From contig JBEKLU010000198.1 in NCBI GenBank assembly GCA_050010035.1, positions 1-6,660 on the forward strand: a stretch of DNA of 6,660 nt, given 5' to 3'. The translations under genes and the position numbers were made by a program. This document shows, piece after piece, positions 1-5,541 of this stretch. The notes under the pieces were generated by a model that had not been told where the DNA came from, made no database searches, and worked only from the letters and a program-made list of their open reading frames with translations. Source of the stretch: Roseiarcus sp050010035 (GTDB lineage Bacteria; Pseudomonadota; Alphaproteobacteria; Rhizobiales; Beijerinckiaceae). Within the stretch, counting starts at the first letter, position 1, and every line of letters starts with the position of its first letter.

Positions 1-1
1 T

Positions 2-181
2 TTGCCCAAGGATTTACGCGCGGCGCTGGTTGCAATGGAGCGCGCGGGCCCGTCGCAACGGCAAGTCGGCGCCTACTCGTCGGTGCGCGCGTCATTCATG
101 GCGAACCCAGACAAACCGGTCCAACGCATAACACGAACCGTGACCGCGATTGAAGCCCCCTCGAAATTGAGCGCCCAATAA
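2..181 (+). CDS. 3' end of an unrecognised protein gene (5' end outside window)
   Basis: An open plus-strand frame enters from the left edge and ends at a TAA at 179-181, giving 59 C-terminal residues. About three quarters of its codons end in G or C, as in the confident genes of this window, and no other frame here is open as long, so it is probably real coding sequence. The visible part starts LPKDLRAALV, contains VGAYSSVRASF and ends EAPSKLSAQ. It is mildly basic and hydrophilic, with no membrane segment, cysteine or metal motif. I do not recognise a family. It faces the truncated hpnE tail to tail with 11 bases between the stop codons. It therefore lies where the rest of hpnE would be expected, and it may have arrived with the rearrangement that cut hpnE. 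Confidence 0.5.
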   Translation: MPKDLRAALVAMERAGPSQRQVGAYSSVRASFMANPDKPVQRITRTVTAIEAPSKLSAQ

Positions 182-192
182 CATCAATCTCC

Positions 193-303
193 TTAACGTG
201 CAGCATGCAAGCCGCGAAAAACTAGCCGTACGGCTGCGGATAGTCCGGCCAATCCCGCGCCGACGACATGGATTTGACGCGGCGTCAGACGATGCCGTGA
301 CAC
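193..303 (-). pseudogene. hpnE: hpnE, truncated 5' fragment (hydroxysqualene reductase/desaturase-like flavoprotein)
   Basis: Intact HpnE is a FAD-dependent enzyme of roughly 420 residues that converts hydroxysqualene to squalene in bacterial hopanoid synthesis. Here only 36 codons remain. The frame starts at a GTG (303-301) inside the last codons of hpnD, overlapping that gene by 19 bases. It shows the family's N-terminal nucleotide-binding strand, IHVVGAGLAGLSAAVRL at residues 11-27, with the GxGxxG motif at 15-20. The family resemblance fades after residue 27 to 31, and a TAA follows at 193-195. I read the other two minus-strand frames to position 1 and found no continuation such as the expected GGRCRS segment, so a single frameshift does not explain the loss. 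The rest of the gene has been removed or displaced at a junction near 195-225. The stump cannot be an enzyme. The family assignment rests on operon position plus this short motif. Confidence 0.72.
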
Positions 304-1124
304 AGAACGATCCAAATGAGCTGCATGCGGCGCAGTTTGACAGGCGCGCGCGGCGGAAGCCAGCCACGCGCGACGAGACGCTCGAGGATGGAGCGATAGG
401 CCGCGCTCATGATGCGGGGGGTGCGCACGACCCGGCGCGGGCTCTGAGCAATGATCGCGTCGGACTCGACGAAATGGCGTTGCGTGCGCGCGACGACGGG
501 CGCGCAGGCTCGATCGATCGCAGGATTGGCGATTGCCTCCAGAGGTTCGGTCGACGTTATTCCGGCGGCGCGCAGCGCTTCTTGCGGAAGATAGAGTCTC
601 CCGATGCCGGCGTCCTCGTCGATATCGCGCAGGATGTTGGTCAGTTGGAGGGCGCGGCCGAGATGATGCGCCAGGGCTATGCCTTGCGCGTCCGCCATTT
701 CGAATACGCGAACGCATAGGCGACCAACCCCGCTGGCCACGCGGTCGCAATAGAGGTCGAGCGTCGCCCAATCGGGCGCGCGGATCGGGGCGATCACGTC
801 CATCTCCATGCCGTCGATGACGGCCAAGAAATCGTCGCGGCGCAGATTGAAAGTCCGGATCGCGTCGGCCAGCGCATGCAAGTGAGCGGGCGTGGCGCCG
901 GCGTAAATTGCATCGACGTCGTGACGCCAGCGCTGCAATTGAGCAAGATGGACGTCGCGAGGGCCGCTATTGTCGGCAATGTCGTCGACGGCGCGACAGA
1001 ACGAATAAATTTCGAACATCGCCTGGCGCTGTTCGGACGGCATGAGTTGCATCGCCATATAGAACGAACTGCCGGAGGCCCGCGCACGAGCTTCGAGGAC
1101 AGGTTCGGAGCTTATCGCGTTCAC
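285..1124 (-). CDS. hpnD: Presqualene diphosphate synthase HpnD
   Basis: HpnD is a head-to-head prenyl synthase that condenses two farnesyl diphosphates to presqualene diphosphate, the first step of the HpnC/D/E route to squalene. The 279-residue product has the usual family length. Both aspartate-rich motifs are present: AVDDIAD (DDIAD at residues 47-51) and LRDIDED (DIDED at 167-171). The conserved YCDRVASGVGRL segment is at 125-136, followed by GRLYLP after the second motif. The start is a GTG (1124-1122) whose GTGA overlaps the hpnC stop. There is no strong Shine-Dalgarno sequence upstream, so translation is probably coupled to hpnC. The 3' end overlaps the GTG of the hpnE stump. No internal lesion is visible and the active-site aspartates are intact, so I predict a working enzyme in spite of the damaged genes at either end of the operon. 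Confidence 0.93.
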   Translation of the reverse strand: MNAISSEPVLEARARASGSSFYMAMQLMPSEQRQAMFEIYSFCRAVDDIADNSGPRDVHLAQLQRWRHDVDAIYAGATPAHLHALADAIRTFNLRRDDFLAVIDGMEMDVIAPIRAPDWATLDLYCDRVASGVGRLCVRVFEMADAQGIALAHHLGRALQLTNILRDIDEDAGIGRLYLPQEALRAAGITSTEPLEAIANPAIDRACAPVVARTQRHFVESDAIIAQSPRRVVRTPRIMSAAYRSILERLVARGWLPPRAPVKLRRMQLIWIVLCHGIV

Positions 1125-2005
1125 GGTCGCGAGGCCAAGGCGGGCGGGCGACCTCGCGAGCCGAAGCGACGCGAGGCGCTATTGAGAGCGGCAAGAAGAC
1201 CGACGCCGCCCGTGCGCCATTTGCCTAGGTGAGTTTCCTCGCTGAGAGGATCTCTCGCGGTCAGCACTCGCGCGACCCGCAACGCCAGCGCGTGAACGAC
1301 TGAAATCTCGAGCCCCAAACGCCAATCTGCGATTGCGGTCTCCAGTCCGTCTCCTTCATGCAGCAATTCCTCGGCGCGACGCGCGAGTTCCGCGATGCAG
1401 CGACGCAACGCCGGTGAGGCCTTTTCCTCGCCGAGCGCTTCGACGCCGAGGCCATAGTTGGCGAGATCGTCCAAAGGCAAATAGACGCGGTCGAGATTGC
1501 GATAATCCAAGCCGCAGTCCTGAAGGTGATTGTTGATTTGTAGCGCCGCGCATATTGCGTCCGAAGCGGGCCACGTCGAACGGCTCTCGCCGTGCACGTC
1601 CAGCACAAAGCGACCGACCGGCATGGCCGAGAGGGCGCAATATGACATCAGATCCGCCCAGCCCTCATAGCGTCGCTTGGAAGCGTCGAGGCGAAAGGCG
1701 CGCAACAAATCCTGCGCGTGCTCGGGCGAAAGTCCACGCTCCGCGAGCGCGCGCCGCAAGGCCGCCGCCTGCGGATTGGCGTCGGGTCGATCGTCGCCGA
1801 TGAGGTCCGCCTCCATGCGATCGAGCAGCCCGATCTTCTCCGCAGCGGTCAGCGAGGGATGATCCGCGACATCGTCGGCGACGCGTGCGAATTCGTAGAA
1901 CGCTAGAATTGGACGACGATGTTGCGCTCGAACGAGCAAGGAGGCCACCGGGAAGTTTTCGTCTCGATGGGTCTTGCCCGACCGCAAGTCGCTGGCGTTC
2001 GTCAT
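1121..2005 (-). CDS. hpnC: Hydroxysqualene synthase HpnC
   Basis: HpnC belongs to the squalene/phytoene synthase fold and converts presqualene diphosphate to hydroxysqualene. The product is 294 residues, normal for the family. It opens with the characteristic HpnC segment SGKTHRDENFPVAS (residues 9-22), then YEFARVADDVADH with DDVAD at 44-48. Further on are LMSYCALSAMPVGR (119-132), NNHLQDCGLDY (158-168) and LDRVYLP. The open frame runs upstream past 2005, but the ATG at 2005-2003 is preferred. It matches the family's N terminus, has an AGAGG ribosome site four bases upstream (complement of 2010-2014), and forms an ATGA overlap with the hpnB stop. Its own stop overlaps the hpnD start as GTGA. 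These overlaps mark an operon with coupled translation, upstream hpnB to downstream hpnD. The gene appears intact and functional. Confidence 0.93.
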   Translation of the reverse strand: MTNASDLRSGKTHRDENFPVASLLVRAQHRRPILAFYEFARVADDVADHPSLTAAEKIGLLDRMEADLIGDDRPDANPQAAALRRALAERGLSPEHAQDLLRAFRLDASKRRYEGWADLMSYCALSAMPVGRFVLDVHGESRSTWPASDAICAALQINNHLQDCGLDYRNLDRVYLPLDDLANYGLGVEALGEEKASPALRRCIAELARRAEELLHEGDGLETAIADWRLGLEISVVHALALRVARVLTARDPLSEETHLGKWRTGGVGLLAALNSASRRFGSRGRPPALASRP

Positions 2006-2727
2006 GGGGCCTCTGTCGCACGCGCCTGCACGCGGCCCTTCCAAAGACCGCCCCGCCCCCGCATGGATTGATAAGCGGATTCCAACGTGAAGGCCATGTA
2101 AACGAGCGCGATTGCCGGCAGGATCGGTCCCCACAGCGGCAAAAGTCCATAGAACCGGAGCGTCGGCTGAAAAGCGACCGCCGTGATGACCCAAGCCAGA
2201 AGCCCGAAAATCTGCGCGGCGCCGTGAACGAAAAAGGCCGCAAGCACCGGAACGGCGAAAACGAAGGTCGGGCCAGCCAAGGCGACCGCCAGCAGCAGCG
2301 GCGAAAAACGAAGCTGGGCGTAGGCGGAGCGAACGACCATGCGCCGAATTTCGCCCATCGTCGAGTATGGTCGGATGCCGATCACGCCCTCGCTGAGGCT
2401 GAGGCGTATCGGCCCCTGCTTCTTTAGAAGGCGCGCCATCGCGCAATCGTCGATCAGGGAACCGCGTATGGCTTCGATCCCTCCGGCGGCCTGAAGCGCG
2501 TCGCGGCGCACCAGCATGCATCCTCCTGCCGCCGCGGCCTCGCGCGGCGTCGGTCGTTCACCCAGGAAAAGGGATAAAGCATCTGAAAGAAGAAGATAGA
2601 CGCCGCGCCAGACAAGAGGCGAAGGGCCGCCGCCCTCGCGTTCTCCCACGCACCAAGAGCCGCCGCGCCCCGCCACCAAATAAATCCAGATGACAAGCGC
2701 GATGGCAGCGACCAGACTTGCAACCAT
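2002..2727 (-). pseudogene. hpnB: hpnB, internally deleted hopanoid-associated glycosyltransferase
   Basis: HpnB is a family-2 glycosyltransferase-like membrane protein of roughly 380-400 residues found in hopanoid operons. This frame gives only 241 residues from the ATG at 2727-2725. The N terminus is typical: a membrane helix IALVIWIYLVAGRGGSW, then GERE. The C-terminal half is also typical: AAAAGGCMLVRRDAL, GSLIDDCAMARLLKKQG, SAYAQLRFSPLLL and about three membrane segments. Between them the frame reads unrelated residues. The neighbouring minus frame there encodes the family segment FFFQMLYPFSWVND (about 2603-2543). So roughly 150 codons with the nucleotide-binding core (a VPAR-type strand and a DADI-type motif in intact relatives) are deleted at a junction within 2604-2636. 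A second 1-2 base indel near 2539-2552 returns to the original frame. The product would have no catalytic core. The open frame still reaches the hpnC start through an ATGA overlap. Confidence 0.85.
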
Positions 2728-2746
2728 CGGCGGGCTCTCGGCGGGC

Positions 2747-2776
2747 AGATAAAAACAGCGTACCACCAACGTCGAA
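2747..2776 (-). promoter_or_regulatory. Possible hpn operon promoter
   Basis: On the minus strand, TTCGAC (2776-2771) is followed after 18 bases by TTATCT (2752-2747), about 20 bases before the preferred hpnB start. The spacing suits a housekeeping sigma factor, but both hexamers are only partial matches to consensus. Its position upstream of the first hpn gene is the main support. I could not recognise an operator or any other regulator site. Confidence 0.2.
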
Positions 2777-3062
2777 GCGGTGGCAAAGGTTCAAACGTCT
2801 TCCAAAATTCTCGCGGACCAAAATAAGGTCCGCCGCTGGCGATGGCCAGCCTAGGGCGCCTCGCCGACCACGCGCTCGACAGGCTGTTTGGGACAAGAAA
2901 GGGAGAGCCGTCCGCGTCGTGGAAGCGGGAGCGTCAGCGCGTTTTTCGTTCGGCCCTGACGCGGGGGCTCGGCCGAGACTATGAACGAGTCGTGAAAACG
3001 GGTTATCTGAATTGAGAGGCGGCGCCCTTTGCAGTCGATCCAAGAGGACATGCCGCTGTCGA

Positions 3063-3068
3063 CGGAGG
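3063..3068 (+). promoter_or_regulatory. ispA ribosome binding site
   Basis: CGGAGG lies six bases before the ATG at 3075 and is a strong anti-16S match. It decides the start. An in-frame ATG at 3012 would add 21 residues rich in arginine and cysteine that are unlike the family N terminus, and it lacks a comparable site. Confidence 0.8.
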
Positions 3069-3074
3069 CTATCG

Positions 3075-4010
3075 ATGAGCGTTCCCCATGAAGCCTTCTT
3101 GTCGCTGCTGAAGAGCGTGGCGAGCGACACCGAGGCGATGCTGAGCGAGCTTCTGCAGCAGGCGCCGGTCGCTGGCGAACATGACCGCCCCGCGCGGCTG
3201 CTCGAGGCGATGCGCTATTCCAGCCTGAGCGGCGGCAAACGCATCCGCCCCCTGCTGGTCGTCGCGAGCGGCAACCTGTTCGGCGTCCCGCGGCGACGCT
3301 CGCTGATGGCGGGAGCGGCGCTTGAACTCATCCACTGCTACTCGCTCGTTCATGACGATCTGCCGGCTATGGACAATGACGATATGCGGCGCGGCCGTCC
3401 CACGACTCACAAAGCCTTCGACGAAGCGACCGCCATCCTTGCCGGAGACGGCTTGCTCACCCTGGCTTTCGACGTGGCCACGCGTCCCGCTGTCCATCCG
3501 GAGGCTGAGGTGCGCGTCAATCTTGTCGGCGCGCTGACGCGCGCCGCTGGCGTCGGCGGCATGGTCGGCGGTCAGATGCTGGATCTCGCCGCGGAAGGCC
3601 GTTTCGCCGATGGCAAGCCGCTGGCGCTCGACGAAACGGCGATCGGCACGTTGCAGGCGATGAAGACTGGCGCGCTGTTGCAATTCGCTTGCGCGGCCGG
3701 CGCCATTCTCGGCGACGCCAGCGTCGCGGAGCGCGACGCGCTCGATCGATACGGCATGGCCGTCGGCAAGGCGTTTCAAATCGCCGACGACCTACTCGAC
3801 GTGGAAGGTAACAGCGCGACCCTAGGTAAAGCCGCCGGCAAGGACGCGATCGCCGGCAAGGCGACGCTGGTCGGGATCCTTGGCATAGAGACCGCCAAAG
3901 CGCGCCTCGAGACCCTGGTGAGCGAAGCGGGCGTGGCTCTGGCGCCGTTCGGAGAGCGGGCGCACGTGCTCGTGGAAACGGCCAAGTTTATCGCGGAGCG
4001 AGGGAAGTAG
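3075..4010 (+). CDS. ispA: Farnesyl diphosphate synthase (IspA-type polyprenyl synthase)
   Basis: This cytosolic enzyme extends dimethylallyl and geranyl diphosphate with isopentenyl diphosphate to farnesyl diphosphate. The 311-residue product matches the usual IspA length of about 300. Motifs occur in order: GGKRIRP at 53-59 (substrate-binding lysine and arginines), the first aspartate-rich motif in LVHDDLPAMDNDDMRRG (DDLPAMD at 94-100), GGMVGGQMLDL in the middle, a KTGALL motif, and the second aspartate motif DDLLD at 238-242 followed by a GKAAGKD segment. The two-residue insert in the first motif (DDxxxxD) is typical of bacterial short-chain IspA. The product length could in principle be geranylgeranyl, but the sequence reads as IspA. 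It is transcribed away from hpnB-hpnC-hpnD. Its product is the substrate of HpnD, so the two units are linked metabolically. No lesion is visible. Confidence 0.93.
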   Translation: MSVPHEAFLSLLKSVASDTEAMLSELLQQAPVAGEHDRPARLLEAMRYSSLSGGKRIRPLLVVASGNLFGVPRRRSLMAGAALELIHCYSLVHDDLPAMDNDDMRRGRPTTHKAFDEATAILAGDGLLTLAFDVATRPAVHPEAEVRVNLVGALTRAAGVGGMVGGQMLDLAAEGRFADGKPLALDETAIGTLQAMKTGALLQFACAAGAILGDASVAERDALDRYGMAVGKAFQIADDLLDVEGNSATLGKAAGKDAIAGKATLVGILGIETAKARLETLVSEAGVALAPFGERAHVLVETAKFIAERGK

Positions 4011-4316
4011 GGACGGGAGACCGCGAGGCGGCGTAACGCGCAGGACGTCGCAAGGAAAGGGCCGGCGGGCCGCCGCGGCGCTCGTCGACAGCGTGCGGCG
4101 AAGGCTCGGGATCGGCAGGAACGCCAAACCGTTGCAAAATTGGGCCGGAGCCGGCGGCGATCTGGGGAACGTCGGATCAACAGGCAATCGAGCCAGCGCT
4201 CCTCCAACTTCGGGCCCGTGAGTAGATTCCGAGGCTGCCACCGATGTGCGCCTCTGTCTAATTTGAGCTGGCCACCAAGAGACATGGCCTACCAAACCAA
4301 ACGTCGGAGGGGAAAA
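4011..4316. other. Gene-free region after ispA
   Basis: These 306 bases separate ispA from the small secreted protein. I see no supported gene: the long minus-strand frames that cover it run on as antisense of ispA and have no recognisable motif. There are short GC-rich inverted repeats, CGGCG-GGC-CGCCG (4063-4075) and a GCCGG-AG-CCGGC at about 4144-4155. Neither has a T-run, so an intrinsic terminator for ispA is not established. Another start codon for the next gene at 4284 is in frame but has no good ribosome site. Confidence 0.45.
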
Positions 4317-4508
4317 ATGCGTAAGCTTGCTTTGCTCGTTGCCGCCATGGCGGCGCTGTCGGCCTTAGCCCTGTCGGCCACCGAGGCCGACGCCGGTTGC
4401 TACCGGTACGGCCTGACCGGATATCATTGGTATCATTTCTGCGCCGGTCCTGGGTTCATCTACCCACACCAGCGCGTCTGCCGGAATGGCCATTGCTGGT
4501 ATCGCTAG
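4317..4508 (+). CDS. Small secreted Cys/Tyr/His-rich protein of unknown function
   Basis: A 63-residue protein starts at the ATG 4317-4319, preceded by a strong GGAGGGG ribosome site (4306-4312). It begins MRKLALLVAAM, a basic start followed by a hydrophobic helix to about residue 21. A likely signal peptidase I site follows ADA (residues 24-26). The predicted mature part is only 37 residues, starting GCYRYG. It contains four cysteines (28, 42, 55, 60), an aromatic/histidine cluster (GYHWYHFC) and a tail CRNGHCWYR. The even cysteine number suggests two disulfide bonds in the periplasm or outside the cell, and the histidines could bind metal. Similar tiny secreted proteins rich in W, Y, G, R and C are common hypothetical products in Rhizobiales, but I cannot name a family or function. 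It stands alone, with about 200 bases before the next gene. Confidence 0.75.
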   Translation: MRKLALLVAAMAALSALALSATEADAGCYRYGLTGYHWYHFCAGPGFIYPHQRVCRNGHCWYR

Positions 4509-4710
4509 AGCGCATAAAGCTTGTCTCGTTTTCAATCGAACGGCCAGGCTCGCGCGATGCGGCGGCGAGTTGCGTAGCGAGATTCGCTGACCTTGGCGCT
4601 ATACCGTGCTTGTGATGACTCCCGCCGCCTTCGGGAGCCTAGCCGCCTTGAATCGAAGTTTCACGCCGCCCGATGGCTGATAGCGTCTCACCGCAGGGAT
4701 ACGCCCTCAA
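4509..4710. other. Intergenic region with two short hairpins
   Basis: No gene is supported here. Two small inverted repeats are present: AGCGA-GAT-TCGCT (4576-4588) and CTCCCG (4619-4624) with CGGGAG (4632-4637) around a seven-base loop. Neither is followed by a T-tract, so they are only weak terminator candidates for the small upstream gene. Frames that open here in other registers run antisense or out of phase into the hdeD-like gene. Confidence 0.35.
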
Positions 4711-5361
4711 ATGGCCAGGAACCAACAATCCGACAGCGATCGCGTTCCAGAAACAGTCGAAAAATCGATCCATCGCCACTGGATTCTCTTTCTTGTCGAA
4801 GGAGCGGCCCTCATTTTGTTGGGCCTCCTGGCAATCGTCGTTCCTTCGATCGCCAGCGTGAACGTGACGGGTGTTCTGGGCTGGCTCTTTCTGGTCAGCG
4901 GAGCCGTAGGTTTAGCGACGACCTACTGGGCGCGACAGGCGCCAGGGTTCTGGTGGTCACTCGTCTCGGCTTTGCTCGCGATTTCCGTCGGCGTAGTCCT
5001 GATCGCGAACAAATCGCAGGATCTGTACGGCGGTCTGATGGGATGGCCATTTGAGACGATCGGCCCGATGCGGCTGATATTGGTTCTGTTCTTCCTGGTC
5101 GAAGGGGGCGCGTCCATCATGTTCGCGTTCGAACACCGACGTCATTTCTCTGGGCGCTGGGCCTGGATGTTGGCGAGCGGCGTCGTCGACATCGTCTTGG
5201 CGAGCATCATTATTTTCGATCTTCCGGGGACCTCGGCCTGGACGATGGGCCTCCTAGTCGGGATCAATATGATTCTCGGGGGGGTCGCCCTGATCGCGAT
5301 GGGATTGCATGCTCGCACGGAACGCGCCGGTTCGAATGCAATTCCTCTACGCGACGCGTGA
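4711..5361 (+). CDS. HdeD family (DUF308) six-helix membrane protein
   Basis: The 216-residue product is an inner-membrane protein of the HdeD/DUF308 family, whose Escherichia coli member is linked to acid resistance. The biochemical role of the family is not established. A hydrophilic N terminus of about 23 residues precedes six hydrophobic helices at roughly 24-45, 50-71, 79-99, 120-140, 149-168 and 177-198. The repeated pattern is visible: HWILFLVEGAALILLGLLAI in the first half and LVLFFLVEGGASIMFAFEH in the second, each with the VEG motif, reflecting the internal duplication of the family. The ATG at 4711 gives the usual family N terminus. Upstream there is only a weak GGGA about twelve bases away, so translation may be modest. 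The last codons and stop form one arm of the inverted repeat at 5351-5420. Calling it acid resistance would be inference from the family name. Confidence 0.88.
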   Translation: MARNQQSDSDRVPETVEKSIHRHWILFLVEGAALILLGLLAIVVPSIASVNVTGVLGWLFLVSGAVGLATTYWARQAPGFWWSLVSALLAISVGVVLIANKSQDLYGGLMGWPFETIGPMRLILVLFFLVEGGASIMFAFEHRRHFSGRWAWMLASGVVDIVLASIIIFDLPGTSAWTMGLLVGINMILGGVALIAMGLHARTERAGSNAIPLRDA

Positions 5362-5420
5362 TCGATTTCGGCCGCGTCGCAGGGATGAACGACTTTAGCC
5401 CTTTATCCCTCACGCGTCGC
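5351..5420. terminator. Nested inverted repeats at a convergent gene end
   Basis: GCGACGCGTGA (5351-5361, covering the hdeD-like stop) is the exact reverse complement of TCACGCGTCGC (5410-5420). Inside, AGGGATGAA (5381-5389) pairs with TTTATCCCT (5402-5410) as nine pairs with one G-U, around a 12-base loop. The first arm can instead pair over eight bases with CGCGTCGC at 5373-5380. The position between two convergent genes suggests a transcript-end structure that could act on either strand. There is no clear T-tract, so intrinsic termination is inferred rather than shown. Confidence 0.45.
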
Positions 5421-5541
5421 CTACGGGCGATGTGCGGGTGCGTCTTTGGCCTTGCCGGCGCGGTCCGCCCCGCGGCCCAATCCAGAGCCCACGCCGAATG
5501 ACAGGCGAATGGACCACAAATTGCCGCGCGATGCCCAATGC

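Larger units (their letters stand above)
2728..3074. other. Divergent intergenic region between hpnB and ispA
   Basis: This 347-base stretch separates two divergently transcribed genes and must hold promoters for both. No convincing gene is present. The open frames that cross it in several registers have no family motif and no good ribosome site. Visible features are a perfect six-pair stem-loop (GCTGGC 2835-2840, GATG loop, GCCAGC 2845-2850) and a T-rich patch at 2942-2946. A TTATCT at 3003-3008 could be a plus-strand -10 element for ispA, although no good -35 lies before it. No direct-repeat operator was seen. The gap is long for such compact neighbours, so part of it may be remnant sequence from the events that damaged hpnB. 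Confidence 0.5.

Noticed and set aside
182..230. Insertion-sequence terminus at the hpnE break
   Set aside because: I looked for terminal inverted repeats, a target duplication and transposase sequence on either side. Only a GCATGC palindrome is seen, which is not enough to call an element.
198..719. Plus-strand open frame of 173 codons
   Set aside because: It lies antisense to hpnD, whose motifs are clear. It is Arg/Ala/Asp-rich with no family motif, a typical GC-rich shadow frame.
2006..2521. In-frame upstream extension of hpnC giving a 466-residue protein
   Set aside because: The added part is the out-of-frame reading of hpnB, Arg/Gly/Ala-rich. The ATG at 2005 has a ribosome site and matches the HpnC family start.
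2558..3130. Minus-strand frame of 190 codons crossing the hpnB/ispA gap
   Set aside because: It covers the ispA start antisense and hpnB out of frame, and has no recognisable domain or good ribosome site.
3069..3779. Minus-strand frame of 236 codons opposite ispA
   Set aside because: It is fully antisense to a gene with all prenyl synthase motifs, and its composition (H, Q, R rich) is that of a mirror frame.
3776..4295. Minus-strand frames of about 160 codons over the ispA 3' end and following gap
   Set aside because: Mostly antisense to ispA, no family signature and poor start context; not supported as genes.
4505..4545. Dispersed Rhizobiales intergenic repeat starting CTAGAGCG
   Set aside because: The opening resembles such repeats, but the remaining bases do not form the expected palindrome and no second copy is in the window.
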